The notes: a model not told the origin generated them from the letters alone. Shown: positions 41,631-52,920, counted from the first letter of the stretch. The stretch is DNA of 64,000 nucleotides from Linanthus parryae (GCA_023055425.1 JALGPY010000007.1:21958001-22022000); one strand, 5' to 3'. A program made the numbers and translations.

Positions 41631-43807
41631 AGGTGAGCGGGGGTATCCCCATCCGAGCATGGGGATATCCCTGAGCAAATAAGTTAAATTGAACAAGGCC
41701 CGGAGGGGGACAAGCTAAAGTTAGAGTTTTTGCAAGATAAATTGAAAGAAGCACCTGAGTGCATGGAAGACAAGCCGAAGCCCCAGAAGCAGGAACTGAA
41801 AGAAGTGTTTCTGAGCCCAAGCGAAGAAAAGAAGAGGCATGTTTTCCTGAGCGCAGACCTCCCAAGCGATGAGGAGGCAAGGTTGCTGCAATTGCTGACC
41901 GAGTATAAGGACGTGTTTGCCTGGGAGTATGATGAGATGCCTGGTTTGGACACGAGCGTGACTATGCACAGATTCGATGTTGTCCCGGGATCTAAACCGG
42001 TGAAGCAAAGTGCGAGAAGCTTCAGGCCAGAAATAAATGTGAAGATCAAACAAGAGATTGTCAAGTTATTGACTACCAAGTTCATTGAGCCGAATCATCA
42101 TCCCACCTGGTTGGCCAACATCGTGCCTGTGGTAAAGAAGAATGGGCAACTTCGCATCTGCGTGGACTTCAGGGACCTCAACCGTTTCTGCCCAAAGGAC
42201 GACTTCCCGTTTCCCAACATCGATTTGCTCATCGATTCTACTGCAGGGCACCGGATGTTCATTTTTATGGATGGCTTCAGTGGGTATAATCAGATCAAGA
42301 TGGATCCCGAGGATGCACGAAATACTGCGTTCATTACGCCGGTTGGGGTATTTAACTACACGGTTATGCCCTTTGGGCTCAAGAACGCGGGAGCGACTTA
42401 CCAGAGAGCGATGATGGCTCTGTTTCATGACATGATGCATCAAGAAGTGGAGTTCTAAGTTGATGATCTGGTCGTCAAGTCCAAAGAGGAAGCGGACCAT
42501 CTGGGAGACCTGCGGAAAGTATTCGAAAGATGCAGGAGTTTCCAACTGAAGATGAACCCCATGAAATGTGCATTCGGAGTGACTTCGGGGAAGTTTTTGG
42601 GATGCGTAATACATTGCCAAGGCATCGAGCCTAACCCCGCGAAAGTATCGGCTATCACTAGCATGACGGCGCCACATAATCAGAGCACTCTGAAGACATT
42701 CCTAGGAAAATTATCTTACCTGCGGAGATTCATTCCGGCAATTGCAGAAATAACTTTTTGCTTTGGCGATCTCCTCAAAAAGAATGTTGTATACAATTGG
42801 ACAAGGAGCATGAAGCCGCATTTGGGAAGCTGAAGGACCTACTGACATCACCAAGGGTAATGATTGCACCACAGCTTGGATCGCCGCTTTTGTTGTACTT
42901 GACATCGACAAAGAAATCTATAGGGGCACTTTTAGCTCAAGAGTATGAGGGTCAGGAAAGGCCGATCTATTATATCTCTCGCATAGTACGACCGGCCGAG
43001 TCAAGGTACACAGATATTGAACGTCATTGTCTTGATTTGCTCTTTGTAATAGAAAAGTTAAGGCATTATTTCGCCTCGCATAAAGTTGTGGTGATTACGA
43101 AGAGCGACCCCATACGGTATCTCTTGAGTGACACTTCCCCCTGCGGAAGATTGGCAAAATGGTACATGACCATTTTGCAATATGACATTACGTGTGTTCG
43201 ACCACGAGCAATCAAATCGCAAGCAGTGGCAGATCTTCTGGCACAGTTCCCGGATAGCAGCTATGAACCCATGATTGAGGAGGAACTAGAGGGGCCTCAA
43301 ATCTATGCAGTCAAGTCGCCATATTGGAAGCTTCACTTTGATGTATCATCAACAAGAAAAGGTGGCGAAATTGGAATTTTTTTGACTAAACCAGATGGGG
43401 AAGTCATCCAAATGTCTACCAAGTTAGATTTTCCAGTAACCAAAAATGAAGCGGAGTATGAGGACCTCATCGCGGGACTTCGTGCGGCCAGGGAACTGGA
43501 AGTGAATAATCTGATGGTCATGGGGGACACCAAGTTAATCGTCAAACAAGCTTCAGGCGAGTATGGGTTGAAGGAAGTAAATCTATTACCTTATCGGACT
43601 TTGGTGCAAAAGCTGGTACAACAATTTTGTGATGTCAAGTATGAGCACACGCCTAGGGCCAATCATCGGCATGCCGATGCTTTAGCCACTTTGGGATCTA
43701 AGGTTAGTACGGACAAATTCCCTACGAGAATCTCAATCAAAGTCCGAACGACACCGGCCTTGACAGAGGAGGCATGCGAGGATGAATCCATGGACGAGGA
43801 AGATTAG
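41631..43807 (+). pseudogene. Tat-1 reverse transcriptase, RNase H and second RNase H
   Basis: The frame continues after the TGA with the RT lead (EVFLSPSEEKKR) and motifs WLANIVPVVKKNGQLRICVD, DLNRFCPKDDFP, IFMDGFSGYNQI and VMPFGLKNAGATYQR. The active-site box is broken: a TAA stands where Tyr of YVDD should be (42456). RNase H reads GALLAQEYEGQERPIYYISR and DIERHC. A second RNase H-like domain (LHFDVSS, NEAEYEDLIAGLR, GDTKLIV, HADALATL) follows, as in Tat elements. A frameshift lies near 42810 and the block ends at a TAG (43805). Confidence 0.87.
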
Positions 43808-45367
43808 AGAAAATCGATACTGCGTGCAATTGCTGAGGGCACAAGCAAAGAAAATTGGGCATCCACTAAAGGATACTGCATACACGACAACTCCCTTTAC
43901 TACAAAGTTCCGGGAGGAATACTAATGCGGTGCGTCTCGCAGCAGGAGGGGCAGGCGTTATTCGAAAAGGTTCATCAACACTTCTGCGGAGAAAGTGAAG
44001 TGTCCATTTACCGAAGGGCCCAAAGATATGGGATTCATTGGCCAGATATGTCCGCGGCTGCCGCAATCATTCAAGGAAACTGCGAGAGCTTCACATTAAT
44101 CAAAGACTCTTTGGAAATTAATCTGGTTGATGATGACAAAGATTGGAGGAAACCACTCTTTGACTTTCTGACAGAAGGAATCGAGCCCGATCAAAGAAAA
44201 GAAGCCGATAAACTTAAAAGAAAAGCGGCCCGATACGTGGTACAGGAAAACATACTTTGGCGAAGGGGCCATGAGGGTAATCTACTCAGATGCCTAGATA
44301 CCCAAGAAGCGCAAGAGGTGATGGATTTATCTCACCGAGTAGATCATCAAGGGGGCGCGAAATTATGCAGACAACTTTTCACAGTTGGTTATTTTTGGCC
44401 AACAATGGAAGCAGATTGCCGCACCAAGGTAAAAATATGTCAGGGATGTCAATTTAAGGGAAACCTCGTGCATGCTCATGCTGTATATTTACATGCATTA
44501 GGAACACCATGACCATTTCATACTTGGGCTCTAGATTTTATCGGCCCCATTCGACCGGCCTCGCATGGGAACCAGCTCATCTTGACTGCGACCGAGTTGT
44601 TTACCAAGTGGGTGGAGGCAGTACCGCTCAAGACAGCAAATGCACTCGCAGTGGTCAATTTCGTTCAAGAAAACATCATATACCGGTTCGGAATCCCCAA
44701 CACAATTCTCTCAGATAATGGCACCCCTTTTGTAAATGGTCAGGTGGCCACGAAACTGGTGGAATACAACATAAGACAAGTATGCTCGACGCCTTACTAT
44801 CCAAAAGGGAATGGTCAAGCAGAGGCAACCAACAAGACGCTGTTAAGGATTTTGAGTAAGATGGTCGCAAATGATCACAAAAAGTGGGCCAATTATTTAA
44901 ATTTGGCTTTGTGGGCATATCGCACTTCGCCAAGGACCCCCACAGGAGTTTCTCCGTTCCTTCTATGTTGTGGAGCTTAAGCCGTTGTACCAGCGGAAGT
45001 AAAAGTCAACTCTGCAAGATTAGCCTTTCATGCCTTGTATTAAAATCAATGTGATCATGACTTGATTCTATTGGAAGAAAAATGCGAGCAAGCTAAGAGG
45101 GCTAACAAGAGATATAAGGAAAGGATTGCTCGCGCGTACAATAAAACAGTTCAACACCGAGACTTTGCGGTTGGGGACTTGGTTTTGCGAGCTTCAGATC
45201 ATTGCATGCGGGAAGCAGCTCATCCAAAATTCGCAGCTAACTGGGAAGGACCGTTCGAAGTTAAAGAGGTCTTTGACAGCGGCTACTGAACGATTCAGAG
45301 ACTCCATGGAGCTGCAATAACCTCAACCCCGATCAATATGCGATGGATCAAAAAGTATTATCCTTAG
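43808..45367 (+). pseudogene. Tat-1 integrase
   Basis: The zinc domain has H-x-H residues at VDHQGGAKLCRQLF and the Cys pair CQGCQ near 44440. The catalytic core has WALDFIGPI (after a TGA at 44510), SDNGTPFVNGQ and GNGQAEATNKT for the D, D and E residues. The C-terminal part contains LVLRASDHC and NWEGPFEV and ends MRWIKKYYP-stop at 45365. In-frame stops at about 44510, 44978, 45043 and 45287 show decay, several of them at former Trp or Cys codons by comparison with Tat-2. Confidence 0.87.
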
Positions 45368-46231
45368 CCTATCTCTTTATGTTTGACTCAAATGTCTGTT
45401 GGGTTTTATCTCTAGTCTTTCCATGAACTCATGCATTGTTTCCTCCCATACGAGGAATTTGTAGTCATGTTCCTCCCATATGAGGGTGCTTTTAATAAAA
45501 AGGATTCTCCCATATGAGAAGAATTTTATTATCTCGATTGTCTCTGTCGCTTTCTTTGCTTCTCTAAAGCCTATCTTCCTAGATAGCAGCTACAATATGT
45601 GATCCCATGCGATCCAAAGCCTATCTGCTGAGATAGCAGCAATGTTGAAATATGATCTTAAGTGATCTAAAAGCCTATGTGCCTAGATAGCAGCGATAGT
45701 AACAACGCCCTTGAGCGAGCAAAGCCTATCTGCCGAGGTAGTAGCAATGTTGAAATATAATATTAAGTGATCTAAAAGCCTATCTGCCTAGATAGCAGCG
45801 ATAGTAACAACGCCCTTGTGCGAGCAAAGCCTATCTGCCTAGACAGCGGCAATATTGAATCATGATCTTAATTTATCTATAAGCCTATCTGCCTAGATGG
45901 CAAGCCATAGTACCAACGCCTAGTGCGATGTAATGTTTATCTGCTTAAGATAGCGAATTATTCAGACAATACCCGAATGCAAAACGTAAAGGAAACATAA
46001 TTTGTTTCGTCATATAGCAAACACGCATGCGAAATTTCAATTTGTTGTATCAAACAAGAACAGCAAATGACAAAGCGTATTTCATTAATAGTAAAAATGA
46101 CTTACAATTTATCTATCTAGATAGCAGCTTATAAGCAAAAGCTTATACTAAGACGATTCCTACTCTAAAATGAACGGCCTACAGGTACTAAAAAGAGCTA
46201 TGTAACGGGACGCTATCGTCGACGTCCTAGA
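45368..46231. repeat. Tat-1 post-pol region with about eight 52-bp tandem repeats (45567-45963)
   Basis: Units start AAGCCTATCTGCC and contain the dyad CTATC...GATAG. Two unit types alternate: one ends GATCTTAAGTGATCT, the other CAACGCCCTTGAGCGAG. The array therefore behaves as a dimer of about 104 bp. A short CCCATA(C/T)GAGG motif repeated at 45446-45520 precedes it. No supported coding sequence. Confidence 0.85.
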
Positions 46232-46770
46232 TCAGAACAGGGCTTTTATTTGATCTTCTGCCCAAGTGAGATGCCAGATGAACTTCATGCCCTGATGGCT
46301 GCGGATGTGAAGAACAACTGGGAGAACAGCTCCTGGGGAAGGAAGCTTATTGTGAAAAAAGACGAGGACAATAACTCGCCGCACCTTGTTCAAAACAATG
46401 ATGGCAAATAGTTCTCCTCCGAGAAAGCTAGAGGAGAAACACACCATTCATTACGATTCGGTAGTGAGGTCAGTACAGGACCGTGCCTCGCCGGAAGTTC
46501 ATCGAAGATAGGACCTGCAAACATAATAGACAAAGAAAAATCTTTGTATAAGCATGAAATGTTACGTAAATCTTCTTCAAAAAGATCACGAGGATCGGTA
46601 AGCTTTTCAAAGAATTTCTTGGGAGCTGTTTCTATAGCACAAGGCACAAACTTAGGTTTCAAAGCCTGAAATTGACATGAATCAACAAAGGACAAGCACT
46701 GATGCAAACAGTCGTAAGGACTCATGGTCAGCCACATTTTGGGATGAAGAAACCAAATACCAAGGGGCAA
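46232..46770 (-). CDS. Tat-1 second antisense ORF region, unrecognised
   Basis: MWLTMSPYDCLHQCLSFVDS and ALKPKFVPCAIETAPKKFFE, then LSIMFAG, LPARHGPVLTSLPNRNEW and SPLAFSEENY. The same pattern is present at the equivalent place in Tat-2 (61843-62190), so it was coding in the common ancestor. TATTATGTTTGCAG, shared by both, could be a splice acceptor inside it. It may be a last exon of the large antisense gene or a separate small gene. I recognise no domain. Confidence 0.45.
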
Positions 46771-47024
46771 GGTTTATGTAGACTCCATGAGGGACTCTTC
46801 AGTTTCCTGGCTGAGTCAGTAAGGCTTTGGAAACGGGTAAGAATCAATTAATTACGTCTCAAAAAGGGGTAAAAATCAATTACCCTACTAAAGGATATGA
46901 CGATTCGGTGGCACGCCCTAATTAATGACGGAAAGTCATAATAAGGATGTGGCTCCCAAGGAAATCGAGCTTATTTAATCAATTACTAGAGCGAAAATCA
47001 AGGGAATTACGTCAGCATATGACA

Positions 47025-47625
47025 TCATAATTGATATGCATTAAGATATGAGTGCAAAATCCTCAGAAGGGCAAAACGGGCCATGAAGCTCCAAATGTAT
47101 TTAAAAAAAGGGGGAGAAACACTAGCATTAAAATAATATTCTTTCTCTAAAATAAATCCTTTTAGAGGATCTTCCGGAGAAATTGGGAGTAATGCCTCTT
47201 TTGCCTGGTTCACTTCTTGTTTCAATCTCTCATACTTGGCCTTCATCGCGTGAAAGAGATTGACAGCTTCTTCAGCCTTCTGCCTTTGTTCCTCTAACTT
47301 TCGTCTTTCAGATGCGAGGTTGTGGTAGACATTTTTCAGACTCACAGATGCGAGGATCTGGGTGACCATGTTGAGAAGAAAACTGAAGTCCAATCTGCCT
47401 TGAGCTTTAGCCTGAAGACCCCTGCATGTGCCATAAAGCAACTGCGCGCTATCAGGTGAAATGGTTGTGGGGGTAACTGCGGACAGTTGCTCCAAAATCC
47501 AGATGGCTTCAGTTAAGAAAAGTCTTCTGTCAAAAGGGTCCAGCTCCAGAGTTCTTGCAAATGACCATGGGTATGAAAGGCGCATCCTTATGAGCCAATC
47601 CACATCGGATTGTCTCATCCGTGGC
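47025..47625 (-). pseudogene. Tat-1 antisense gene, exon 6: conserved segment and coiled coil
   Basis: Reads MRQSDVDWLIRMRLSYPWSF, FDRRLFLTEAIWILEQLSA and a Ser-Ala-QLL segment, all closely matched in Tat-2. A heptad-like ERRKLEEQRQKAEEAV to YERLKQEVNQA follows, a likely coiled coil. Similarity with Tat-2 ends near KGF/KGLF, so the true stop is probably close to 47155. The acceptor AG found in Tat-2 (GCTTAG) is altered here. Confidence 0.62.
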
Positions 47626-47694
47626 AGAGAATGATAAGTTTAGAAATGTGAAGTTGCTAAACAAAAGTCTAGAATGCGACATACGATAACGTAC

Positions 47695-48418
47695 TTATTC
47701 CTTCGAGGATCTTACGCAGAGAGGGAATGAGCATCACTGGAAAAGCAGAAGCATGACCTTGCTGCATTGCTTGCCTGTCAGCTGCAACTTCGCGCTCATG
47801 ATAGTTGGATAGTATAGGTTGCGGCAATTGCAAGGGACTCTCCCACTTCTGAACCCCAAAAACTCCATGCATAGGGGACTTGTAAAGGTTCTACTTCAGT
47901 GGAAGGGAAAGTGGGACCTTGTGGAGGCTCAAAGGCATTCACAGGTATGGCAGCACTCGAAGAAGTATGTGGATTAATTTCAGCGGCGACTGTGGCTTCC
48001 ACTTGCTTAGGAACTTCTTCAGCCGCGAGAGGTCTTTGTGGCTCGGGAGCATCCATTTGAACATCGACATTTTCATGCGATGCTATGTCTTCCATGATCT
48101 GTTCATTCTCATGAACTTCAGCTCTAGCATCCTCTGCTTCTATTTCCTCAACTTCAGCATCAGCATCTTCCTCCCTTAACACAGTATCAGCTTCGACATC
48201 ATCAGATACCTCGATAATGTCCTCCAGAGGTTCACCTGCATACTCAGTAGCTGCGAAAGGTTTCTCAACATACGAGCTTCGCTCTGGGGCATAAGATGTA
48301 GGGAGATGACTCCTCTGCTCCAGCATGTCCTCATCAGGGTTGTTAACACCTGCCTCGCCGATCACCTCTCTGGCAGTTGACACATTATCAGCAGAACCCT
48401 GTGCGATGAAAGCATCAC
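47695..48418 (-). pseudogene. Tat-1 antisense gene, exon 5: acidic region
   Basis: The acceptor TTGTATCGCAG is identical in Tat-2. It encodes NNPDEDMLEQRSHLPTSY, then EDIIEVSDDVEAD and a long Glu/Asp/Ala-rich acidic stretch, then AWSFWGSEVGES. A frameshift near 47815 precedes NYHEREVAADRQAMQQG and IPSLRKILEG, followed by the donor (GTACGT). Such acidic low-complexity stretches are usually disordered. Confidence 0.62.
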
Positions 48419-48499
48419 CTGCGATACAAGACAGGAGAATGTTTGAGGTAAACTTGCGTTATAAATGGTTTTTTTTTCTGATAGATCAAAAGAGAGCAC

Positions 48500-48602
48500 C
48501 TCCACACTTAGGTGGGATCACAGCTCCGTCATCATATGTTAAAGATGAGGCACCATTTCCTACTAGAGTATCTTCATTTAGCACATCTTTAAGGTGAGTG
48601 AC
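48500..48602 (-). pseudogene. Tat-1 antisense gene, exon 4
   Basis: A 103-base exon with acceptor CACCACCAG and donor GTGGAG|GTGCTC. It joins exon 3 to give PSGHSHLKDVLNEDT, then LVGNGASSLTYDD, and IPPKCGG. The Tat-2 exon at 63643-63747 has the same borders and a closely similar peptide. Confidence 0.65.
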
Positions 48603-48679
48603 CTGGTGGTGCGAAGAAACTCGTTATAATAGGGAATGGGTTACCAAGCCTGGTTCACAAACATTGTTTGAATGATTAC

Positions 48680-49075
48680 CTGAGGGTTCGCCACATTTTC
48701 CTACTAGCCAACGGCGAATATCATCTTTTGATAAGCCATGCTTTAACACACCAATAATTACTTCTTGATAAGTCACAGCAAGGTTAAAAATCTCACCTTC
48801 CTTGCCGCCCGCGATCTCCTCAAAGTCCTCTTGAGCATGTTCTAAGGAAGCCACGTCTGCGTTATCAGCATGTTGTTCTTCCAGACTTCTCCTTTTCATG
48901 AGCTTGATGTCATCTTCCTCGAGATTTCTCCTTCTCTCTTCTGCCTCAACAGCCATTTTCTAAGACTCAGCAATGATATCTTCGTCTATAGTCTCCCTAG
49001 AAATATCAGAGCGAGAACTTTTGGTCTTTTTCTTCCCCTTGGCCAGAAGGCCGCTGATGGTCTCTGTGTCATCAT
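48680..49075 (-). pseudogene. Tat-1 antisense gene, exon 3: charged helix plus conserved 45-residue module
   Basis: The acceptor CTTTCGCAG is followed by DDDTETISGLLAKGKKKTK (basic patch), a TAG at 48960, then MAVEAEERRRNLEEDD. The conserved module EDFEEIAGGKEGEIFNLAVT follows, continuing to GLSKDDIRRWLV and CGEPSG at the donor CTCAG|GTAATC. The second half aligns closely with Tat-2 (63824-64000). I do not recognise the module. Confidence 0.6.
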
Positions 49076-49146
49076 CTGCGAAAGAAAATTGATCAACAAT
49101 CATTGAAAAAGCCAAAGTGCGAGGAAGACAAGTTTATTCAACATAC

Positions 49147-49633
49147 CTTATGAGCTTTCTTCTCTTATCTCATCTCTTTCTTCTCCTCTTTCACTTTCTT
49201 CTCTTTCTTCTTCATCATCTTCTTCTCTCACCTCTCTTTCTTTGTCCTCCTTTTCCTCTTCTTACTGACCAAAAGGAATGAAGGTCTCAACCGCGAGCTC
49301 TTTCTTTGTCTTGCCCGGCATGCGGCCTTTGCCTTTGTCCTTGGATGCAAGAGACTTCGCAGGAGACGGAGTTGGAGCATTTCTAGGAGGGGAGGAGATC
49401 ACAATGCCCTTCTGCTTTTGCCTTTGGGCCTTTGGGGCAACCTCTGCATCCACTTCGACAGCATTTTCTATCAGCGAGCAAGCAAACACGTTCATTTCCT
49501 CGCGTATCCGAGCCTCTACTTGGGGAGCCAGTTCCATTGTCACGGGAATTTTCTTGTCTTGCCTTTTCGCGGCAACAATAGAGTTGACCAGCGATTTGGA
49601 GCGCTCCCCAGATGCGAATCTCCTCAGATAACA
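49147..49633 (-). pseudogene. Tat-1 antisense gene, exon 2: basic and charged-repeat segment
   Basis: The acceptor TTTTTAG (49636-49634) and the frame agree with exon 1 in phase 0 across a 77-base intron. It encodes CYLRRFASGERSKSL, MELAPQVEARIREEMN, a Lys/Arg/Ser-rich part (KAQRQKQKG, KDKGKGRMPGKTKKE) with nuclear-localisation character, then a TAA (49262). The same frame continues with an extreme Glu/Arg/Asp mixed-charge run to the donor at 49146. A second TAA lies four bases before the donor, so the exact 3' end of the exon is uncertain. Confidence 0.55.
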
Positions 49634-49710
49634 CTAAAAAGAGAAAATGGGGTGTAAGTTTCAGCGCACCAAATAAAGAAGTCTTTAAAGCATAAAAGGA
49701 AGTTGTTTAC

Positions 49711-51578
49711 CATGGCAAAGTCTTCGCTATACATGATTACATGCGAAATTCCCTCCCTAACAGCAGTCATCTTCTCCCCAAGAATAGTGGATGGGCACAA
49801 GTGATTATCAGAATCAAGCAAGGAATAAAAATCATATTGGGAATCATCCAAGCTGCAATTGGGGCGGAATGGAAAGGCATTCCTCTTAATCATAGGAGCT
49901 TTACAGGGAGTAGGAGCCGAGTGCTTCTCAAACCTGGCCTGCTGAGTAGTCCAGTAAGCAATCCAATTCTTGGAAAGGCGGCCTAGACGACTACCTGAAG
50001 GTTGGATGAAGGGCAAGTTGCTTAGAAAAATTGTTTTGCACTTACCCATCAGCAGTTGCTTGTAGCAATTCCTTGCGATTGACTTAGGCCAAATGGAAGG
50101 CGCCACTGCATCAAAACCAAACTGGGGAGAGACGCGAGTTGGGTCAACATCGACTGTGATCTTCTCATATCTGGGAGTTAGCTCAGAAACATTTTCGGCA
50201 AGAGCAGGAAGGGAACCTCTCAAGCACCAGCAGAAGAATTCGCGATAGCGATCATGTCCTTTGAGAAGGAGCTCTTCCGAGTAGGAACCAGATCTATTAG
50301 GGTACAACTTCGGAAACCACGCACATTTTCAATGCGTGTAGCATAAGGCCTAGCTGTAAACTTGCTCCGGTCATCTCATATCAGACTTCATGTACACTTG
50401 GGAAGATTGGTTCTGTACCATCGAGCAGACCTCCCACTAGGAAGTGCATTCTTCGCACCTGGGACGCACCACTTAATGGGACTAGAAGGAACAGGAGCAT
50501 AAGAAGGCCACCTTTCGAAAACCCACATGGTAAGGAATGAAATGTTGACAAAAGCCAACACATCAAGACGCCCACGTGACTCCTTGATTGCGACCACCAG
50601 CTGGTCTAATCGATGATATAAGGTGCCTAGTACCAGAGGCCCAAGTGCGACTTTTTGGCCAATGGCCAACTTAACAGCTAGGGGGAGAACATGATAGAAA
50701 ACCCCATCATGAGGATGACCGTCGATCAAATACCTCGACAACCAGGCACAGAGAAAACCGCACAAGGTCAGATGATAACCCTTCCCCTCTATGTAATTCT
50801 TCGCTTCTGGATCATTATCCAGAATTTCCTTGGTGATCTTACCATTCGCATAATCGCGAAAGAAGTATTGCACCCACTTGCCCCAAGTGTTCTTCGCAGA
50901 GGTCTCAACTAGCTGCCATTCGGGAAGAACTTTCGCAGATGTCCAACGAGTAGAGATTTTCTTCATCTCGGTCAAGCATTCCTCCATCTGCGCATATAGA
51001 GTAAGCTCTGGACCAGGTTACAAAGCACTCAAGGGATCCACTTCGCCCATAGGGGAAAGGTCATATAGAATTTGAACATCTTCCAAAGTGGGAGCAGCCT
51101 CAAATTCAGCAAAATGGAAGGTATGGGTCGTAGGTGAGTAGCGAGAAAGAAGGTTTAGAAACATGGCTGGATCCAGCTTCACGGCAGAACCCTTCATAGC
51201 ACGAATAGCGAAATAAATCCCATCATCGTCTAATGTGATAGCATGGTGAGTAAGTACATGGTCAATCCACTCATCCATCAGATCCATCTTTTGTACGAAG
51301 GCTTGGGTAGAAATTTCAGTATGGGGGAAGAACCCATTTTCAACTCCTAATCTTACCACGTCTTTAGAATCAATTAACTCCAACATGGCTGAAGTGGTAA
51401 GGGGGGTCAATGTTAGCAAGTCTCCAGAGGGGGTGGGAGCCGGTAGATTCTTTACATTAACCCTAGCATGATAAAAGTCTTTCCCACCCAGATATGGGGC
51501 TTTCCTCCACAGGGTTTTAGGAAGATCAGGAATTTCTTCAGGTTCTTTAACAGGTTTGGAACCTTTTGTCTTGGCCAT
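49711..51578 (-). pseudogene. Tat-1 antisense gene, exon 1: plant-mobile-domain-like protein
   Basis: Starts MAKTKGSKPVKEPEE (51578) and runs as one long exon. Early motifs are TFHFAEFEAAPTLEDV, typical of the plant mobile domain. After one in-frame TAA (51018) the same frame continues with WGKWVQYFFRDYANG, LTLCGFLCAWLSRYLI, VLPLAVKLAIGQKVALGP and VFERWPSYAPVP. A stop and frame change occur near 50388-50307; the domain then resumes with DPTRVSPQFGFDAVAPSIWP. The exon ends at a clean donor ATG|GTAAAC (49711/49710). Plant mobile domains occur in host proteins and in transposable elements; the biochemical role is not established. Here it is carried antisense to the retrotransposon. Confidence 0.75.
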
Positions 51579-52309
51579 TTCTGCAAAAAAGCAAGAAAAA
51601 AGGGGGGGGGGAGAGAAATATACCCACTTTCAGTTTAGATTCAGGAAGCAATTCTGGGTTATTTTGAAATCAGAAGAAGATGAACAGTTCTGAGTCAGTT
51701 CTGGGTTTAGAATCTCAGAATTGAATAAATTTATTGTTTGAAAATCGTTTCAATCTGGTGATTCAATCTTTTAGGGTTTAAGAAGAACCTCTTTCGCCGT
51801 TTTCAATAAATGGCGTATTCCAAATAGTTTTGGGTTTGCTGATCCAAGACAGTTCAAAGGATATTTGAATAAATTAATGGAATTGAGCATAGCCAATCTT
51901 GTTTTGATGAAGCATGTTGAAGGAGACGATTGGCAAGGAAGAACCGATGATTGATTATTTGAATCTGCTATTGAAGGATCTCAGGTAACATTCACTTTAG
52001 AGAGAGAAGTGATACTTTGCAACAATAGAGAGCATGGAGTATTTATTCAAAAACACTGAAGAGTCGCGTCCTTTCAGTGGTCGAATCACAACCGTCACCG
52101 TCGAATCGCGCAATCACAGGTTGATGCTGACGTCACGCCTAAAACCCTAATAGAACAGGGAACGACTCTAGGGATCCTAGGTCATAATGGCACGCACGGG
52201 GGCTGATTTTGAGTGAATTTGAATTGGTGTGTGGCAACGACGCGTGCACTGGTTTTTGCGCATTAGAGCCTATCCGGCTAGGCGTCTTCACGTGCAAAAG
52301 GGTGGCTAA
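51579..52309. promoter_or_regulatory. Tat-1 region between the antisense start and the 3' LTR (antisense promoter candidate and PPT)
   Basis: On the minus strand this is the upstream region of the antisense gene; no certain TATA box is seen. A G-run lies at 51602-51611. At the right end CGTGCAAAAGGGTGGCTAA precedes the LTR and is the probable polypurine tract. AGCCTATCCGGCTAGG at about 52267-52282 resembles a tandem-repeat unit of the post-pol array. Confidence 0.45.
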
Positions 52310-52920
52310 TGTAGATAGTGCTTTCTAGATAGGCAGATCTTAGCCACGTGAGGATCATCCAGCACACTAGCTGTGCTCCACACACAATGGATCACCACCC
52401 GCGCTGATCCACGTGGGGGCTGCGAGACAGGGCCCTCGCATACCACCACACGGTACTTGTAGGGACTTAGTGGTTTGGAGGCTAGAGTAAGTCCTGTCGC
52501 GCGCGAGCGACAACCAAGCCCACGCGCGACCTTTAGTAACTGCTTTGAGAGATTTATGGAACGAGCTCCATAAACCCAATCAACCTCATAACGGTTCCGG
52601 TATACGCGGACGAAGTGCGTAACAGTCCCTGTATATGCGGACGAACGTGCCGTTGTGGTTAAGGTAATTAAGCCGCCATTAATGGGCGCATTAACCCACT
52701 ACAACGGTCATATTCTCCACTATAGTTAGGATCGTTAACCCTTCCTTACAGAACACGAATCTCTTGAACTACGCGGAAGCTCTGCCAAAATTCTATCTCT
52801 CTCTCATACAATTGCTATTGCCTTACTCTCTCCCTAAACACACTCTACACTTCATGTGTTCTCTTTATCCCCTGTTCTTGGTGTATATTGAATTCTCCCT
52901 AAAGGATTCTCTCGTACACA
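52310..52920 (+). repeat. Tat-1 3' LTR
   Basis: A full-length partner of 38385-38996. Here the TATA stretch is altered (CTATAGTTAGG) and the GC-rich hairpin has two mispairs. Confidence 0.93.

Larger units (their letters stand above)
38385..52920 (+). mobile_element. Tat-lineage Ty3/gypsy retrotransposon with antisense gene (Tat-1)
   Basis: Complete from LTR to LTR (14.5 kb). The LTRs (612 and 611 bp) start TGTAGATAGTGC and end CTCGTACACA. CAAC precedes the left end and TCAAC follows the right, a target duplication with one changed base. The order is PBS, gag-protease, RT-RNase H, a second RNase H, integrase, tandem repeats, an antisense multi-exon gene and the 3' LTR. The extra RNase H domain and the long region between integrase and the 3' LTR with an antisense ORF mark the Tat lineage. 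Pol carries several stops and shifts. By eye the LTRs differ at about two dozen positions, i.e. around 4 percent. Confidence 0.93.

Noticed and set aside
42440..42475. Recoded stop at the Tat-1 RT active site
   Set aside because: Tat-2 has a normal Tyr codon here and Tat-1 has many other lesions, so it is plain decay.
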